Positions 48,370-58,979 of a DNA stretch of 64,000 nucleotides are shown here, piece after piece. The DNA is from Micromonospora wenchangensis (lineage in GTDB: Bacteria > Actinomycetota > Actinomycetes > Mycobacteriales > Micromonosporaceae), in the NCBI RefSeq assembly GCF_002210435.1, contig NZ_MZMV01000003.1, forward strand, positions 140,826 through 204,825, given 5' to 3'. The position numbers and the translations under genes are program-made. The notes below the pieces were generated by a model. It did not search any database. It saw only the letters and a program-made list of their open reading frames with translations, and was not told where the DNA came from. Numbering within the stretch: position 1 is the first letter of the stretch; each line of letters begins with the position of its first letter.

Positions 48370-49194
48370 ATGACCGGGTCCACGGGTGGGCCGGTGGTGG
48401 TCGGTGTCGGGCCGGCACCGGACGACCTCGCGGTGGTCCGGCTGGCCGCCCGCGAGGCCGCCGCACACGGCCGGGGGCTGGCCCTGCTGCACGCGTTCAA
48501 CTGGGAGGCCGCCCTCGTCGGCCCGTCGGTGGCCGGCAGCCGGGACGCCGCCGAGGAACTGGTCGCCCGCGCCGCCACGGCCGCGAACGAGGTCGAACCG
48601 GCGGTGCCGGTCAGTGGGGAGATCGTCGAGGGGGCACCGGTCGAGGCCCTGATCCGCCGCTCCGCGACGGCGTTCCTGGTGGCCATCGGGGACGGCGGGA
48701 TGGCCGGCTGCGGCGCCTGCGTACCGGCCGACGCGCCCGCCGTGCAGCTCGCCGCCCGCGCCGGCTGCCCGGTGCTGGTGGTCCGCCGCGACCCCCCGCC
48801 CCCGGGCCCGGTGCTGGTGGGGGTGGACGGCTCACCCAGCTCCCGGGCCGCGCTCGATTTCGCCTTCGACTGCGCCGCCCGCCGGCAGGCCCGGGTCATC
48901 GCGGTCCGGGCGGTCGAGCCGGGACGACCCGACGACGACGTGCTGGGCGCGCTGGTCGCCGAGGTCGGCCGGCAGCACCCGCGGGTGCCGGCCGAGTGCC
49001 ACACCGTGCGCGGCGACCCCGGCACGGTCCTGGTGGAGCAGTCCCGGTCGGCGCAGGTGGCGCTGGTCGGCGCGCGGGGCGACCAGCCGGGGCGGGGCAT
49101 GTTGGGCGAGGTGAGCCAGACCCTGCTCTACCACGCGCCGGCTCCGGTCATCGTCGTCCGTGGAATTGTTTCCGCCGTACCGGCCGGGGCATGA
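48370..49194 (+). CDS. Universal stress protein with two USP domains
   Basis: A 274-residue tandem USP. Domain 1 (VVVGVGPAPDDLAVVRLAAREAAA ...) lacks a clear G-2x-G-9x-G(S/T) ATP loop, whereas domain 2 has VLVGVDGSPSSRAALDFAFD and VALVGARGDQPGRGMLGEVSQTLLYHAPAPVIVV. The ATG has a GGGAGG ribosome site 9 nt upstream; GTG 48361 is an alternative. Tandem USPs belong to the DosR regulon in Mycobacterium tuberculosis and to the OsdR regulon in Streptomyces. The phosphoketolase follows downstream after a GGGAC-N4-GGCCC box. Confidence 0.9.
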   Translation: MTGSTGGPVVVGVGPAPDDLAVVRLAAREAAAHGRGLALLHAFNWEAALVGPSVAGSRDAAEELVARAATAANEVEPAVPVSGEIVEGAPVEALIRRSATAFLVAIGDGGMAGCGACVPADAPAVQLAARAGCPVLVVRRDPPPPGPVLVGVDGSPSSRAALDFAFDCAARRQARVIAVRAVEPGRPDDDVLGALVAEVGRQHPRVPAECHTVRGDPGTVLVEQSRSAQVALVGARGDQPGRGMLGEVSQTLLYHAPAPVIVVRGIVSAVPAGA

Positions 49195-49208
49195 CGTCCC
49201 CAGCGGCC

Positions 49209-49222
49209 GGGACCAACGGCCC
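49209..49222. promoter_or_regulatory. DosR-box-like site upstream of phosphoketolase
   Basis: GGGACCAACGGCCC fits GGGAC-N4-GGCCC, the arrangement recognised by DevR/DosR regulators. It ends about 97 bp before the phosphoketolase ATG. The DevR-like recognition helix of the regulator at 58103-58741 supports this reading. Confidence 0.65.
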
Positions 49223-49319
49223 TGACCGGTGATCCCACGAACGCGAAGACTGGGTCTGCCCGGGGCGAATCGGCGCTTCCGGGTGCAGAACCCCCCGACC
49301 CGCGAGAGGCTTTGGCAGC

Positions 49320-51722
49320 ATGGACACCGCTCTCGACCTGCACAGCCCCCTGACCGACGACGAGCTGCGCCGGCTGGACGCCTACTGGCGGGCGGCGAAC
49401 TACCTGACCGTCGGGCAGATCTACCTGCTCGACAACCCGCTGCTGCGCGAGCCGCTCGCCCCCGAGCACGTCAAGCCCCGCCTGCTCGGCCACTGGGGCA
49501 CCAGCCCCGGCCTGAACCTGCTCTACGCCCACCTCAACCGGGTCATCGTCAACCGTGACCTGTCGGCCATCTTCGTCACCGGCCCCGGCCACGGCGGCCC
49601 GGCCCTGGTGGCGAACACCTGGCTGGAGGGCACCTACAGCGAGCTGTACCACTCGGTGAGCCGCGATGAGACCGGCATGCAGCGGCTGTTCCGCCAGTTC
49701 TCCTTCCCCGGCGGCATCCCGAGCCACGTGGCACCTGAGGTGCCGGGCTCGATCCACGAGGGCGGCGAGCTGGGGTACGCCCTGAGCCACGCCTACGGCG
49801 CGGCCTTCGACAACCCGGACCTGCTGGTCGCCTGCGTCATCGGCGACGGGGAGGCGGAGACCGGGCCGCTGGCGGGGAGCTGGCAGTCGAGCGTCTTCCT
49901 CAACCCGGCCCGCGACGGCGCGGTGCTGCCCATCCTGCACCTCAACGGCTACAAGATCGCCAACCCGACGGTCATGGACCGGATCCCCACCGAGGACCTG
50001 CTCAACCAGATGCGCGGCCACGGCTACCAGCCGTACCTGGTCGCCGGGGACGACCCGGAGCAGGTGCACCAGCTCCTCGCCGCCACCCTGGACCGGGCCT
50101 GCGACGAGATCGCCGAGATCCAGCGGGTGGCCCGCTCGGGCGGCCACGTCGAGCGCCCCCGCTGGCCGATGATCATCCTGCGCACCCCGAAGGGCTGGAC
50201 CGGCCCGGCCCAGGTCGACGGCAAGCAGGTCGAGGGGACCTTCCGCGCCCACCAGGTGCCCATCGCCGAGGTACGCGACAACCCGGCGCACCTGGCCGAG
50301 CTGGAGCGCTGGCTGCGCAGCTACCGGCCGGAGGAACTCTTCGACGCCACCGGCGCCCCGGTCGCCGAGCTGACCGCGCTGCCGCCGAAGGGCGAGCACC
50401 GGATGAGCGCCAACCCGGTCACCAACGGCGGGCGGGTGCTGCGCGACCTGACCCTGCCGGACTTCCGCGACTACGCCGTTGACGTCAAGCAGCCGGGTGA
50501 GCCGGTGGTCGGCGCGGCCGGGGTGCTCGGCACCTGGGTCCGCGACGTCATCACCGCCAACCCGCAGACGTTCCGGCTGTTCGGCCCGGACGAGGTCGCC
50601 TCCAACCGGCTCGGTGCCGCGTTCGAGGTCACCGACCGGTCCTTCGACGGCCGGATCGAGACCACCGACGACCACCTCTCCCCCGACGGCCGGGTGATGG
50701 AGGTGCTCTCCGAACACCTCTGCGAGGGGTGGCTGGAGGGCTACCTGCTGACCGGCCGGCACGGCATCTTCACCAGCTACGAGGCGTTCATCCACATCGT
50801 CGACTCGATGGTCAACCAGCACGCCAAGTGGCTGAAGGTGACCCGGGGCATCCCCTGGCGGGAGCCGATCGCCTCGCTGAACTACCTGCTGTCCAGCCAC
50901 GTGTGGCGGCAGGACCACAACGGCTTCTCGCACCAGGACCCGGGCTTCATCGACCACGTGGTCAACAAGAAGGCCGAGGTCGTCCGGGTCTACCTGCCGC
51001 CGGACGGCAACACCCTGCTCTCCACCATGGACCACTGCCTGCGCAGCCGGCACTACATCAACGTGGTGGTCGCCGGCAAGCAGCCCGCCCCCAACTGGCT
51101 GACCATGGACGAGGCGGTCCAGCATTGCCGGCGCGGCCTGGGCATCTGGGACTGGGCCAGCACCGACGAGGGCCAGGAGCCGGACGTGGTGCTCGCCTGC
51201 GCCGGTGACGTGCCGACCCTGGAGACCCTCGCCGCCGCCGACCTGCTGCACCAGCACCTGCCCGAGCTGAAGGTGCGGGTCGTCAACGTGGTCGACCTGA
51301 TGCGGCTCCAGCCGTCGTCGGAGCACCCGCACGGCCTGCCGGACAACGAGTTCGACACCATCTTCACCCGCGACAAGCCGATCATCTTCGCCTACCACGG
51401 CTACCCGTGGCTGATCCACCGGCTCACCTACCGCCGGGCCAACCACGACAACCTGCACGTGCGCGGCTACAAGGAGGAGGGCACCACCACCACGCCGTTC
51501 GACATGGTGATGCTCAACGACCTGGACCGGTTCCACCTGGTCATCGACGTCATCGACCGGGTGCCCGGCCTGGCCGCCCGCGCCGCCCACCTGCGGCAGG
51601 AGATGGTCGACACCCGGCAGGCCTGCCGCGACTACACCCGCCGCCACGGCGAGGACGACCCCCGGGTCGCCGAGTGGCGCTGGCTCCGCGAGACCCAGCC
51701 TCAGCAGCTCGACGGGCAGTGA
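49320..51722 (+). CDS. xfp: Phosphoketolase
   Basis: An 800-residue thiamine-diphosphate enzyme of normal length. It begins [18 protein letters not shown] and contains [37 protein letters not shown], the ThDP/Mg motif [29 protein letters not shown], and the C-terminal [13 protein letters not shown]. It cleaves xylulose-5-phosphate, and often fructose-6-phosphate, to acetyl phosphate, letting carbon flow and ATP formation continue when respiration is limited. The ATG is preceded by GAGAGG. A DosR-like box lies upstream, so induction under hypoxia is likely but inferred. Confidence 0.97.
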   Translation: MDTALDLHSPLTDDELRRLDAYWRAANYLTVGQIYLLDNPLLREPLAPEHVKPRLLGHWGTSPGLNLLYAHLNRVIVNRDLSAIFVTGPGHGGPALVANTWLEGTYSELYHSVSRDETGMQRLFRQFSFPGGIPSHVAPEVPGSIHEGGELGYALSHAYGAAFDNPDLLVACVIGDGEAETGPLAGSWQSSVFLNPARDGAVLPILHLNGYKIANPTVMDRIPTEDLLNQMRGHGYQPYLVAGDDPEQVHQLLAATLDRACDEIAEIQRVARSGGHVERPRWPMIILRTPKGWTGPAQVDGKQVEGTFRAHQVPIAEVRDNPAHLAELERWLRSYRPEELFDATGAPVAELTALPPKGEHRMSANPVTNGGRVLRDLTLPDFRDYAVDVKQPGEPVVGAAGVLGTWVRDVITANPQTFRLFGPDEVASNRLGAAFEVTDRSFDGRIETTDDHLSPDGRVMEVLSEHLCEGWLEGYLLTGRHGIFTSYEAFIHIVDSMVNQHAKWLKVTRGIPWREPIASLNYLLSSHVWRQDHNGFSHQDPGFIDHVVNKKAEVVRVYLPPDGNTLLSTMDHCLRSRHYINVVVAGKQPAPNWLTMDEAVQHCRRGLGIWDWASTDEGQEPDVVLACAGDVPTLETLAAADLLHQHLPELKVRVVNVVDLMRLQPSSEHPHGLPDNEFDTIFTRDKPIIFAYHGYPWLIHRLTYRRANHDNLHVRGYKEEGTTTTPFDMVMLNDLDRFHLVIDVIDRVPGLAARAAHLRQEMVDTRQACRDYTRRHGEDDPRVAEWRWLRETQPQQLDGQ

Positions 51723-51795
51723 CACCCCCGGGGCCCGTGGTGGGCCGGTCACCGGTCGGCCCACCATCGGCCACCCGCCAGGAAAGGACGAGACG

Positions 51796-52662
51796 ATGAA
51801 CCCCGACGAGATCCTGGTCGGCTACGACGGTTCCGCCGACGCGGGCGTCGCCGTGGACTGGGCCCTGGCCGAGGCGCAGCGCAGCGGACGCCCGGTCCGG
51901 CTGGCGTACGTCTTCGAGTGGATGACCGTCGCCGGCTGGGTCGGCCCGGGGGTGGCCCCCGGGGTCTGGCCGGACGACAACGCCCGGCGGCAGGTCGAGG
52001 AGCTGGTGCACCAGGCCGCCTCGGACGCCACCGCCGCCTGGCCCGGCGTCACCGTGCACGGTGAGGTCTTCGACGGTCCGCCCGCGCTGGTGCTGGAGGA
52101 ACGCTCCGCCGAGGCCGGGCTGCTGGTGCTCGGCAGCCGGGGCCACGGCGGTTTCACCGGCCTGCTCGCCGGCTCCACGGCGGTCTCGGTGGCGGCCCAC
52201 GCGCACTGCCCCGTCGTCGTGGTACGCGAGGCGCAGGCGAAGGTCACCGGCCCGGTGGTGGTCGGCTACGACGGTTCCGAGCAGGCCGGCACGGCACTCG
52301 GGTTCGCCGTGGAGCGGGCCGCCCAGCGGGCCGCCCCGCTGCGGGTGCTGCGGGCCTTCGAACCGCCGGACGACCGCTGGCGGCCCTCCGACCCGGACGC
52401 CGAGGCCCGGCTCGCGGCGGACCGGGCCGAGATCGAACAGGCCCTCGCCGGATGGCGGGAGACCTTCCCCGAGGTCCCGGTGACGGTGGAGATCGCCCCG
52501 GCCCGGCCGGCTGCCGCGCTCGTCGAGGCGAGCCGGGAGGCGCAGCTCGTGGTGGTCGGCAGCCGGGGCCGGGGCGGGCTGCGCGGGATGCTCCTCGGCT
52601 CGGTCGGCCAGCAGCTCATCCAGCACGCGCACTGCCCGGTCGCCGTCGTCCGGGAACGCTGA
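51796..52662 (+). CDS. Universal stress protein with two USP domains
   Basis: A 288-residue tandem USP. Both halves have the start motif (ILVGYDGSADAGVAVDWALAEA; VVVGYDGSEQAGTALGFAVERA) and the ATP-binding loop (LLVLGSRGHGGFTGLLAGSTAVSVAAHAHCPVVVV; LVVVGSRGRGGLRGMLLGSVGQQLIQHAHCPVAVV). It is more canonical than the USP at 48370. Ribosome site GGAAAGGA. It follows phosphoketolase by 73 bp and converges on the P-type ATPase. Confidence 0.94.
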   Translation: MNPDEILVGYDGSADAGVAVDWALAEAQRSGRPVRLAYVFEWMTVAGWVGPGVAPGVWPDDNARRQVEELVHQAASDATAAWPGVTVHGEVFDGPPALVLEERSAEAGLLVLGSRGHGGFTGLLAGSTAVSVAAHAHCPVVVVREAQAKVTGPVVVGYDGSEQAGTALGFAVERAAQRAAPLRVLRAFEPPDDRWRPSDPDAEARLAADRAEIEQALAGWRETFPEVPVTVEIAPARPAAALVEASREAQLVVVGSRGRGGLRGMLLGSVGQQLIQHAHCPVAVVRER

Positions 52663-52693
52663 CCGGGCGGGTCGGGCGGGGCGGGCGGCTGTT

Positions 52694-52741
52694 GGGCCGA
52701 TGTTGCGGTGATCCGACGACCTGACACCGCAACATCGGCCC
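52694..52741. terminator. Intergenic hairpin element D
   Basis: Arms GGGCCGATGTTGCGGTG (52694-52710) and CACCGCAACATCGGCCC (52725-52741) are perfect 17-bp complements with a 14-nt loop, between the convergent USP and ATPase genes. It is most simply a bidirectional terminator; it is listed with the other hairpin elements of this window. Confidence 0.8.
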
Positions 52742-52772
52742 CGGCGCGTGGATCACCACGGGGGTGGGTGGA

Positions 52773-55106
52773 TCAACGCGGGGCGGGCGGGTCGGGGTCC
52801 AGGGCGAGGTAGGTCTCCTCCTCCTGGGCCAGGTGCAGGCGCAGCACCGCGTCCAACCCGTACAGGCTGGCGAGCAGGTCGGGCACCTGGTCGGGGCGCA
52901 ACCGCCCGTCGGCCCGGGCCAGGTGACCGCCGATCGCGTCCACCAGCCGGTGGATCTCCACGTGTTCCCGGCCCATCGTGGACGTCGCCTCCCCGCCCAG
53001 CGGGCCGGCCAACGCCGGATAGAGCTGCCGTTCCTCGGCGCTGTCGTGCGGCAGCACCTCGTCGGTGAGCCGGCGGTGCGTGTCACGCAACGCCGGCAGG
53101 CACCCCTCGGCGCTCGGCCGGGTCGCCACCAGGTCGGCGGTGTCGCGTACCCGGGCGAGCACGTCACGTACGCCTGCGTGCTGACCCGCGTACCGGTCGA
53201 GCAGGGCGCGGGCGGCCGGCGGGACGTCCGGGCGGCGCAGCCCGCCGCGCAGCGCCCGCAGCGCGTTGAGGATCACCAGCACGTCGATGCCCTCCTGGAG
53301 GAAGGCCCCCGCCACCGGCGGCAGCCGGCCGGCGGCGGCGACCAGCATCGCGAGCACCGCCAGCCCCATCCCGACGGCGGCGCTCTGCACCGCGATCCGG
53401 CGGGCGTGCCTGGCGATCTCGACGGCGTCGGCGAGCCGGTCCAACCGGTCCACGGTGATCACGGCGTCGGCGACGTCCGCCGAGGCGGTCGCCCCGGTCG
53501 CCCCCATCGCCACCCCGACGTGCGCCGCCGCCAGCGCCGGCGCGTCGTTCACCCCGTCGCCGACCATCACGGTGACCGCCCGCTGCGCCTCCTGCCGGAC
53601 CCGGGCCACCTTCTGCTCCGGGGAGCACCGGGCCAGCGCCTCGTCCACCCCCACCAGCCGGGCCACCTGCTCGGCGGTGCGCGGCCGGTCCCCGCTGAGC
53701 AGGAGCAGCCGGGACAGTCCGGCGTCCCGCAGCCGCCGCACCGTCCGCCGGGCGTCGGGACGGACCGGGTCCTCCAGCAGGACCGCCCCCAGCGGACCGT
53801 GGTCGTCGCTCACCCACACCGTCGACCAGCCGGCCAGCTCGGCCCGCTGGCGGGCCTGCTCCGCCCAGTCGGGCAGGTCGCCGGTGAGCTGCCCGACCCG
53901 CACCGGCCGGCCGTCGACCCGCCCGCTGACCCCGCGCCCCGGCTCCTCGGTCACCTCCGTCGGCGTGGTCAGCCGCAGCCGCCGCTCGCGGGCCTGCCGC
54001 ACCAGCGCCACCGCCAGCACGTGCGGGGAGAGCTGCTCCACCGACGCGGCCAGCCGCAGCACCTCGTCCCGGTCGCCGCCGGGGCCGGCCACCGTCTCCG
54101 CCGCCCGGGGCCGCCCGGCGGTCAACGTGCCGGTCTTGTCGACCAGCAGGGTCCGGGCCCGGCCGAGCAGCTCCAGCGCACCGCCGTCCCGCACCAGGAC
54201 ACCCCGGCGGGCCGCCCGGGACAGCCCGGAGACGATCGCGATCGGGGTGGCCAGCAGCAGCGGACACGGCGTCGCCACCACCAGCACGGCGACCGCCCGG
54301 ACGACCTCCCCCGACCACCACCACGCCACCCCGGCCAGCAGCAGGGTGAACGGCACGAACGCCGCCGCGTACCGGTCGGCGAGCCGGACCGTCGGCGCCC
54401 GGTGGGCGGTCGCCTCCCGCGCCAACCGGACGATCCCCGCGTAGGTGCTGCCCGCCGCGTCCCGGGTGGCCCGCAGGCCCACGGCGGCGCCCGCGTTGAC
54501 CACCCCGCTGGAGACCTGCTCCCCGGCGGCCCGGCCCACCAGTTGCGCCTCGCCGGTCACCACCGACTCGTCGAGCGTCGCCGGGGCCGCGAGCACCCCG
54601 TCGACGGGCACCACGTCCCCCGGCCCGACCAGCAGGTCGTCCCCCACCGCGACCCGGTCCAGCCCGACCACCTCGATGCCCCCGTCCGGGGTGCGCCGCC
54701 GCGCCTGCCGGGGTGCCCGCGCCAACAGGGCGCGCAGGTCGCGGGTCGCCCGCCCCCGGGCGTACGCCTCCAGCGCCCGGCCGGTCGCCACCATCACCGC
54801 GATCACCGCCCCGGCCAGGTACTCCCCGACCAGCAGCGCACCGGCCAACGCCAGCACGGCGATGACGTCCACCCCGAACCGCCGCCGCCACCACTGACGC
54901 AGCACCGCCCCGACCGCCGGCACCAGCGCCCCCAGGGTCGCCGCCGCCCACACGGCGTCGGCGGGGCCACGCCGCCCGGTCAGCCACAGCGCCGCCCCGA
55001 CCAGCAACGCCCCGCCGAGCAGGGCCAGCGGCGTCCACTCGCGCCAGCGCACCGGACGCCTGTCGACCGGCCGCTGCGGAACACACTCCTGCGGTGCCGC
55101 GTCCAC
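52773..55106 (-). CDS. P1B-type metal ATPase fused to a hemerythrin domain
   Basis: A 777-residue transporter. ATPase features: actuator VTGEAQLV, membrane metal motif TPCP (residues 279-282), phosphorylation DKTGTLT (323-329), GDGVNDAP (516-523) and late membrane motif QEGID (604-608). TPCP with QExxD marks the P1B-5 group, thought to move Ni or Fe. In place of the usual HP dipeptide the nucleotide domain has PH (SPHVLA). Residues 670-770 form a hemerythrin/HHE domain: H676, H687-D688, H715, H719, H758 and E762 can ligate a di-iron site. Fusion of such a domain is known in P1B-5 ATPases. GTG start assigned; upstream frame is Pro-rich and unlikely. Divergent from a nitroreductase. Confidence 0.92.
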   Translation of the reverse strand: MDAAPQECVPQRPVDRRPVRWREWTPLALLGGALLVGAALWLTGRRGPADAVWAAATLGALVPAVGAVLRQWWRRRFGVDVIAVLALAGALLVGEYLAGAVIAVMVATGRALEAYARGRATRDLRALLARAPRQARRRTPDGGIEVVGLDRVAVGDDLLVGPGDVVPVDGVLAAPATLDESVVTGEAQLVGRAAGEQVSSGVVNAGAAVGLRATRDAAGSTYAGIVRLAREATAHRAPTVRLADRYAAAFVPFTLLLAGVAWWWSGEVVRAVAVLVVATPCPLLLATPIAIVSGLSRAARRGVLVRDGGALELLGRARTLLVDKTGTLTAGRPRAAETVAGPGGDRDEVLRLAASVEQLSPHVLAVALVRQARERRLRLTTPTEVTEEPGRGVSGRVDGRPVRVGQLTGDLPDWAEQARQRAELAGWSTVWVSDDHGPLGAVLLEDPVRPDARRTVRRLRDAGLSRLLLLSGDRPRTAEQVARLVGVDEALARCSPEQKVARVRQEAQRAVTVMVGDGVNDAPALAAAHVGVAMGATGATASADVADAVITVDRLDRLADAVEIARHARRIAVQSAAVGMGLAVLAMLVAAAGRLPPVAGAFLQEGIDVLVILNALRALRGGLRRPDVPPAARALLDRYAGQHAGVRDVLARVRDTADLVATRPSAEGCLPALRDTHRRLTDEVLPHDSAEERQLYPALAGPLGGEATSTMGREHVEIHRLVDAIGGHLARADGRLRPDQVPDLLASLYGLDAVLRLHLAQEEETYLALDPDPPAPR

Positions 55107-55159
55107 CTGCGGATCGTCCCAGCAGGTGGCCGGCGGGAACCGGGAACAGGGAAACCGCC

Positions 55160-55173
55160 GGGCCGAAATGCCC
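55160..55173. promoter_or_regulatory. Weak DosR-box-like site between ATPase and nitroreductase
   Basis: GGGCCGAAATGCCC matches GGGMC-N4-GKCCC except at one position (T for the conserved G). It lies in the 187-bp divergent gap and could serve both genes. Evidence is weaker than at the other three sites. Confidence 0.4.
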
Positions 55174-55293
55174 CCGAGGGGGGACCTGGGGACCGTGCGC
55201 AGGGCCGGGTCGGCAGGCCAGGATGGAACGGTATCCCCACCCCGGGGCCGACGGGGTGGGGCACGATGGGAAAGAAACGGAAAGGTAGTGCCG

Positions 55294-56304
55294 ATGAGCC
55301 ACCAGACGCCCGCGACGGACCGCCCGCTGACCACCGCGCTCGCGGAGGCGGCGGCGACGGCAGGTCACGCCCCCTCGGTGCACAACACGCAACCGTGGCG
55401 CTGGCGGGTCCTGCCGGACGCCCTGGAGCTGCGGGCGGTCCGGGAGCGGCAGCTCTCCGCCGCCGACCCGGAGGGCCGCCTGGTGGCGGTGAGCTGCGGC
55501 GCGGCCCTACACCACGCCCGGGTGGCGCTGGCGGCCGAAGGCTGGACGGCGGTGGTCGAGCGGCTGCCCGACCCGCAGCAGCCGGACCTGCTGGCCCGAT
55601 TGACCGGCCTGACCCGGTCCGGGGCCGACCCGGAGGCGATGCGCATGGTGCAGTGCATGCAGGTACGGCACACCGACCGTCGCCCGGTCAGCGACGAGCC
55701 GGTGCCCGCCGGGGTGGTCGACGACATCGTCCGCGCGGCCGACGCCGAGGGTTCCCGGTTGCAGATCCTCGACGCCGACCAGGTGATGGAGCTGGCCGCG
55801 ACCGCCTCGCACGCCGGCACGGTCGAGGCGGAGGACCCGCAGACCCGCGAGGAGTTGCAGTACTGGACGCACCGGGCCGACGCCGGCACCGGCCTGCCGC
55901 CGGAGGTGCTGCCGCAGGACCAGCCGCAGACCACCGTCCCGGCCCGGGACTTCGGCAGCCCCGGCGACCTGCCGGTCGGCCCGGGGCACGACAAGGCCGC
56001 CGTGTACGGGCTGCTCTACGGCGACGAGGACGAACCGGACAGTTGGCTGCGGGCCGGTGAGGCGCTCTCCGCGCTGTGGCTCACCGCCACCCGGCACGGG
56101 GCGTCGGTGGTGCCGCTGTCCGGCGTGGTCGAGGTGGCCGGCACCCGGCAGACGCTGCGGCAGCTGCTCAGCGGGCTCGGCTACCCGTACCTGGTGCTGC
56201 GGATCGGGATCGCGGACCCGGCGCACGCCGGCCCGCCGCACACCCCGCGGCTGCCGGCCGCGCAGGTGGTCGACACCTCCGCCGTACGCGACCAGCGGCC
56301 CTGA
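55294..56304 (+). CDS. Acg-type nitroreductase-family protein
   Basis: A 336-residue protein of the Acg branch (double nitroreductase-like fold). The start region AGHAPSVHNTQPWRWRVLPD is diagnostic, as is VRHTDRRPV and SVVPLSGVVEVAGTRQTLRQLL. In mycobacteria Acg (Rv2032) and its relatives Rv3127 and Rv3131 are DosR-regulated and appear to sequester flavin rather than reduce nitro groups. It sits 42 bp upstream of the DosS-like kinase, which has its own -10 element. ATG 55294 fits the family start. Confidence 0.9.
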   Translation: MSHQTPATDRPLTTALAEAAATAGHAPSVHNTQPWRWRVLPDALELRAVRERQLSAADPEGRLVAVSCGAALHHARVALAAEGWTAVVERLPDPQQPDLLARLTGLTRSGADPEAMRMVQCMQVRHTDRRPVSDEPVPAGVVDDIVRAADAEGSRLQILDADQVMELAATASHAGTVEAEDPQTREELQYWTHRADAGTGLPPEVLPQDQPQTTVPARDFGSPGDLPVGPGHDKAAVYGLLYGDEDEPDSWLRAGEALSALWLTATRHGASVVPLSGVVEVAGTRQTLRQLLSGLGYPYLVLRIGIADPAHAGPPHTPRLPAAQVVDTSAVRDQRP

Positions 56305-58071
<1,767 letters not shown>

Positions 58072-58102
58072 TCCCCCCGGGGCGGCCCACCCGGGCGGTG
58101 GG

Positions 58103-58741
58103 TCAGTGGCGTTGGCCGAGGAGGCGGGTGGCGAGCACGGCGGCCTGGGTGCGGCGTTCCAGGCCCAGCTTGGCCAGCACGCTGGAGACGTAGTTCTTCA
58201 CCGTCTTCTCGGCGAGGAACATCTTGCCGGCGATCTCCCGGTTGGTCAGCCCCTCGGCCACGTACTCCAGGATGCGGCGCTCCTGCTCGGTGAGGGTCTT
58301 CAACTCGCGGGGCTGCTCGACGCCGCTGCGGATGCGTTCCAGCACCCGGGTGGTGATCGCCGGGTCGAGCAGCGACTGCCCGGCGGCGACCCGACGGACG
58401 GCGTCGACCAGGTCGGTGCCCCGGATCTGCTTGAGCACGTACCCCGCCGCGCCCGCCATGATCGCGGCGAACAGCGCCTCGTCGTCCTCGTACGAGGTGA
58501 GGATCAGCCCCTTGATCGACGAGTCGACCGCCCGGACGTCCCGGCACACGTCGATGCCGTTACCGTCGGGCAGCCGGGCGTCGAGGATCGCCACGTCGGG
58601 GCGGAGGGCGGGAATCCGCCGGGCCGCCTCCTGCGCGGAGCCGGACTCGCCGACCACTTCGATGTCGCCGCTGCTCTGCAACAGGTCGGCCAGGCCACGG
58701 CGGACGACTTCGTGGTCGTCGAGGAGGAACACCCGGATCAT
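58103..58741 (-). CDS. DevR/DosR-like response regulator (NarL/LuxR type)
   Basis: A 212-residue regulator very close in layout to M. tuberculosis DevR. Receiver: VFLLDDHEVVRRGLADLL, phospho-Asp in DVAILDARLPDGNGIDVC, Thr in LILTSYEDDEA, Lys in YVLKQI. C-terminal LuxR helix-turn-helix: LTEQERRILEYVAEGLTNREIAGKMF. The recognition helix AEKTVKNYVS and following LAKLGLERRTQAAV match DevR, so the same GGGAC-type box is expected. It converges with the sensor kinase 31 bp apart, and it is divergent from a nitroreductase across two box-like sites. Confidence 0.95.
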   Translation of the reverse strand: MIRVFLLDDHEVVRRGLADLLQSSGDIEVVGESGSAQEAARRIPALRPDVAILDARLPDGNGIDVCRDVRAVDSSIKGLILTSYEDDEALFAAIMAGAAGYVLKQIRGTDLVDAVRRVAAGQSLLDPAITTRVLERIRSGVEQPRELKTLTEQERRILEYVAEGLTNREIAGKMFLAEKTVKNYVSSVLAKLGLERRTQAAVLATRLLGQRH

Positions 58742-58776
58742 CCCTCGTTTCTACCCGCCCGGAGCAGCCCGTGCAC

Positions 58777-58845
58777 GGGCCGAAGGTCCCTAACCCGGCG
58801 CGTCACCCCGGGGAGGGCGGCCCGGCGGGTCGGGACGTCCGGCCC
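58777..58845. promoter_or_regulatory. Two DosR boxes between devR-like and nitroreductase genes
   Basis: GGGCCGAAGGTCCC (58777-58790; GGGACCTTCGGCCC on the other strand) and GGGACGTCCGGCCC (58832-58845) both fit GGGMC-N4-GKCCC exactly, with starts 55 bp apart. They are placed for autoregulation of the response regulator and control of the divergent nitroreductase. Confidence 0.7.
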
Positions 58846-58979
58846 TGCCCGGCCCACCCCCGGGTGACGGACCGTGGAGGGGAACCACCACCGGGAACCG
58901 GGTCGGCGTCGGCCGGCCGGGGCGACGCGTTCCCCGCTCGGGGTGGAGCGGCACGAACCGCCACGGAAGGAGCACGACC

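Noticed and set aside
51740..51775. GGGCCGGTCACCGGTCGGCCC as DosR box before the second USP
   Set aside because: Arms are 21 bp apart overall rather than 14; more likely a small hairpin between genes.
55176..55196. GGGACCTGGGGACC as a DosR box
   Set aside because: It is a direct, not inverted, arrangement of GGGACC and does not fit the spacing of the other sites.
52764..56060. 1098-codon forward frame opposite the P-type ATPase
   Set aside because: Shadow of a gene with complete P-type motifs; enters the nitroreductase gene out of frame.
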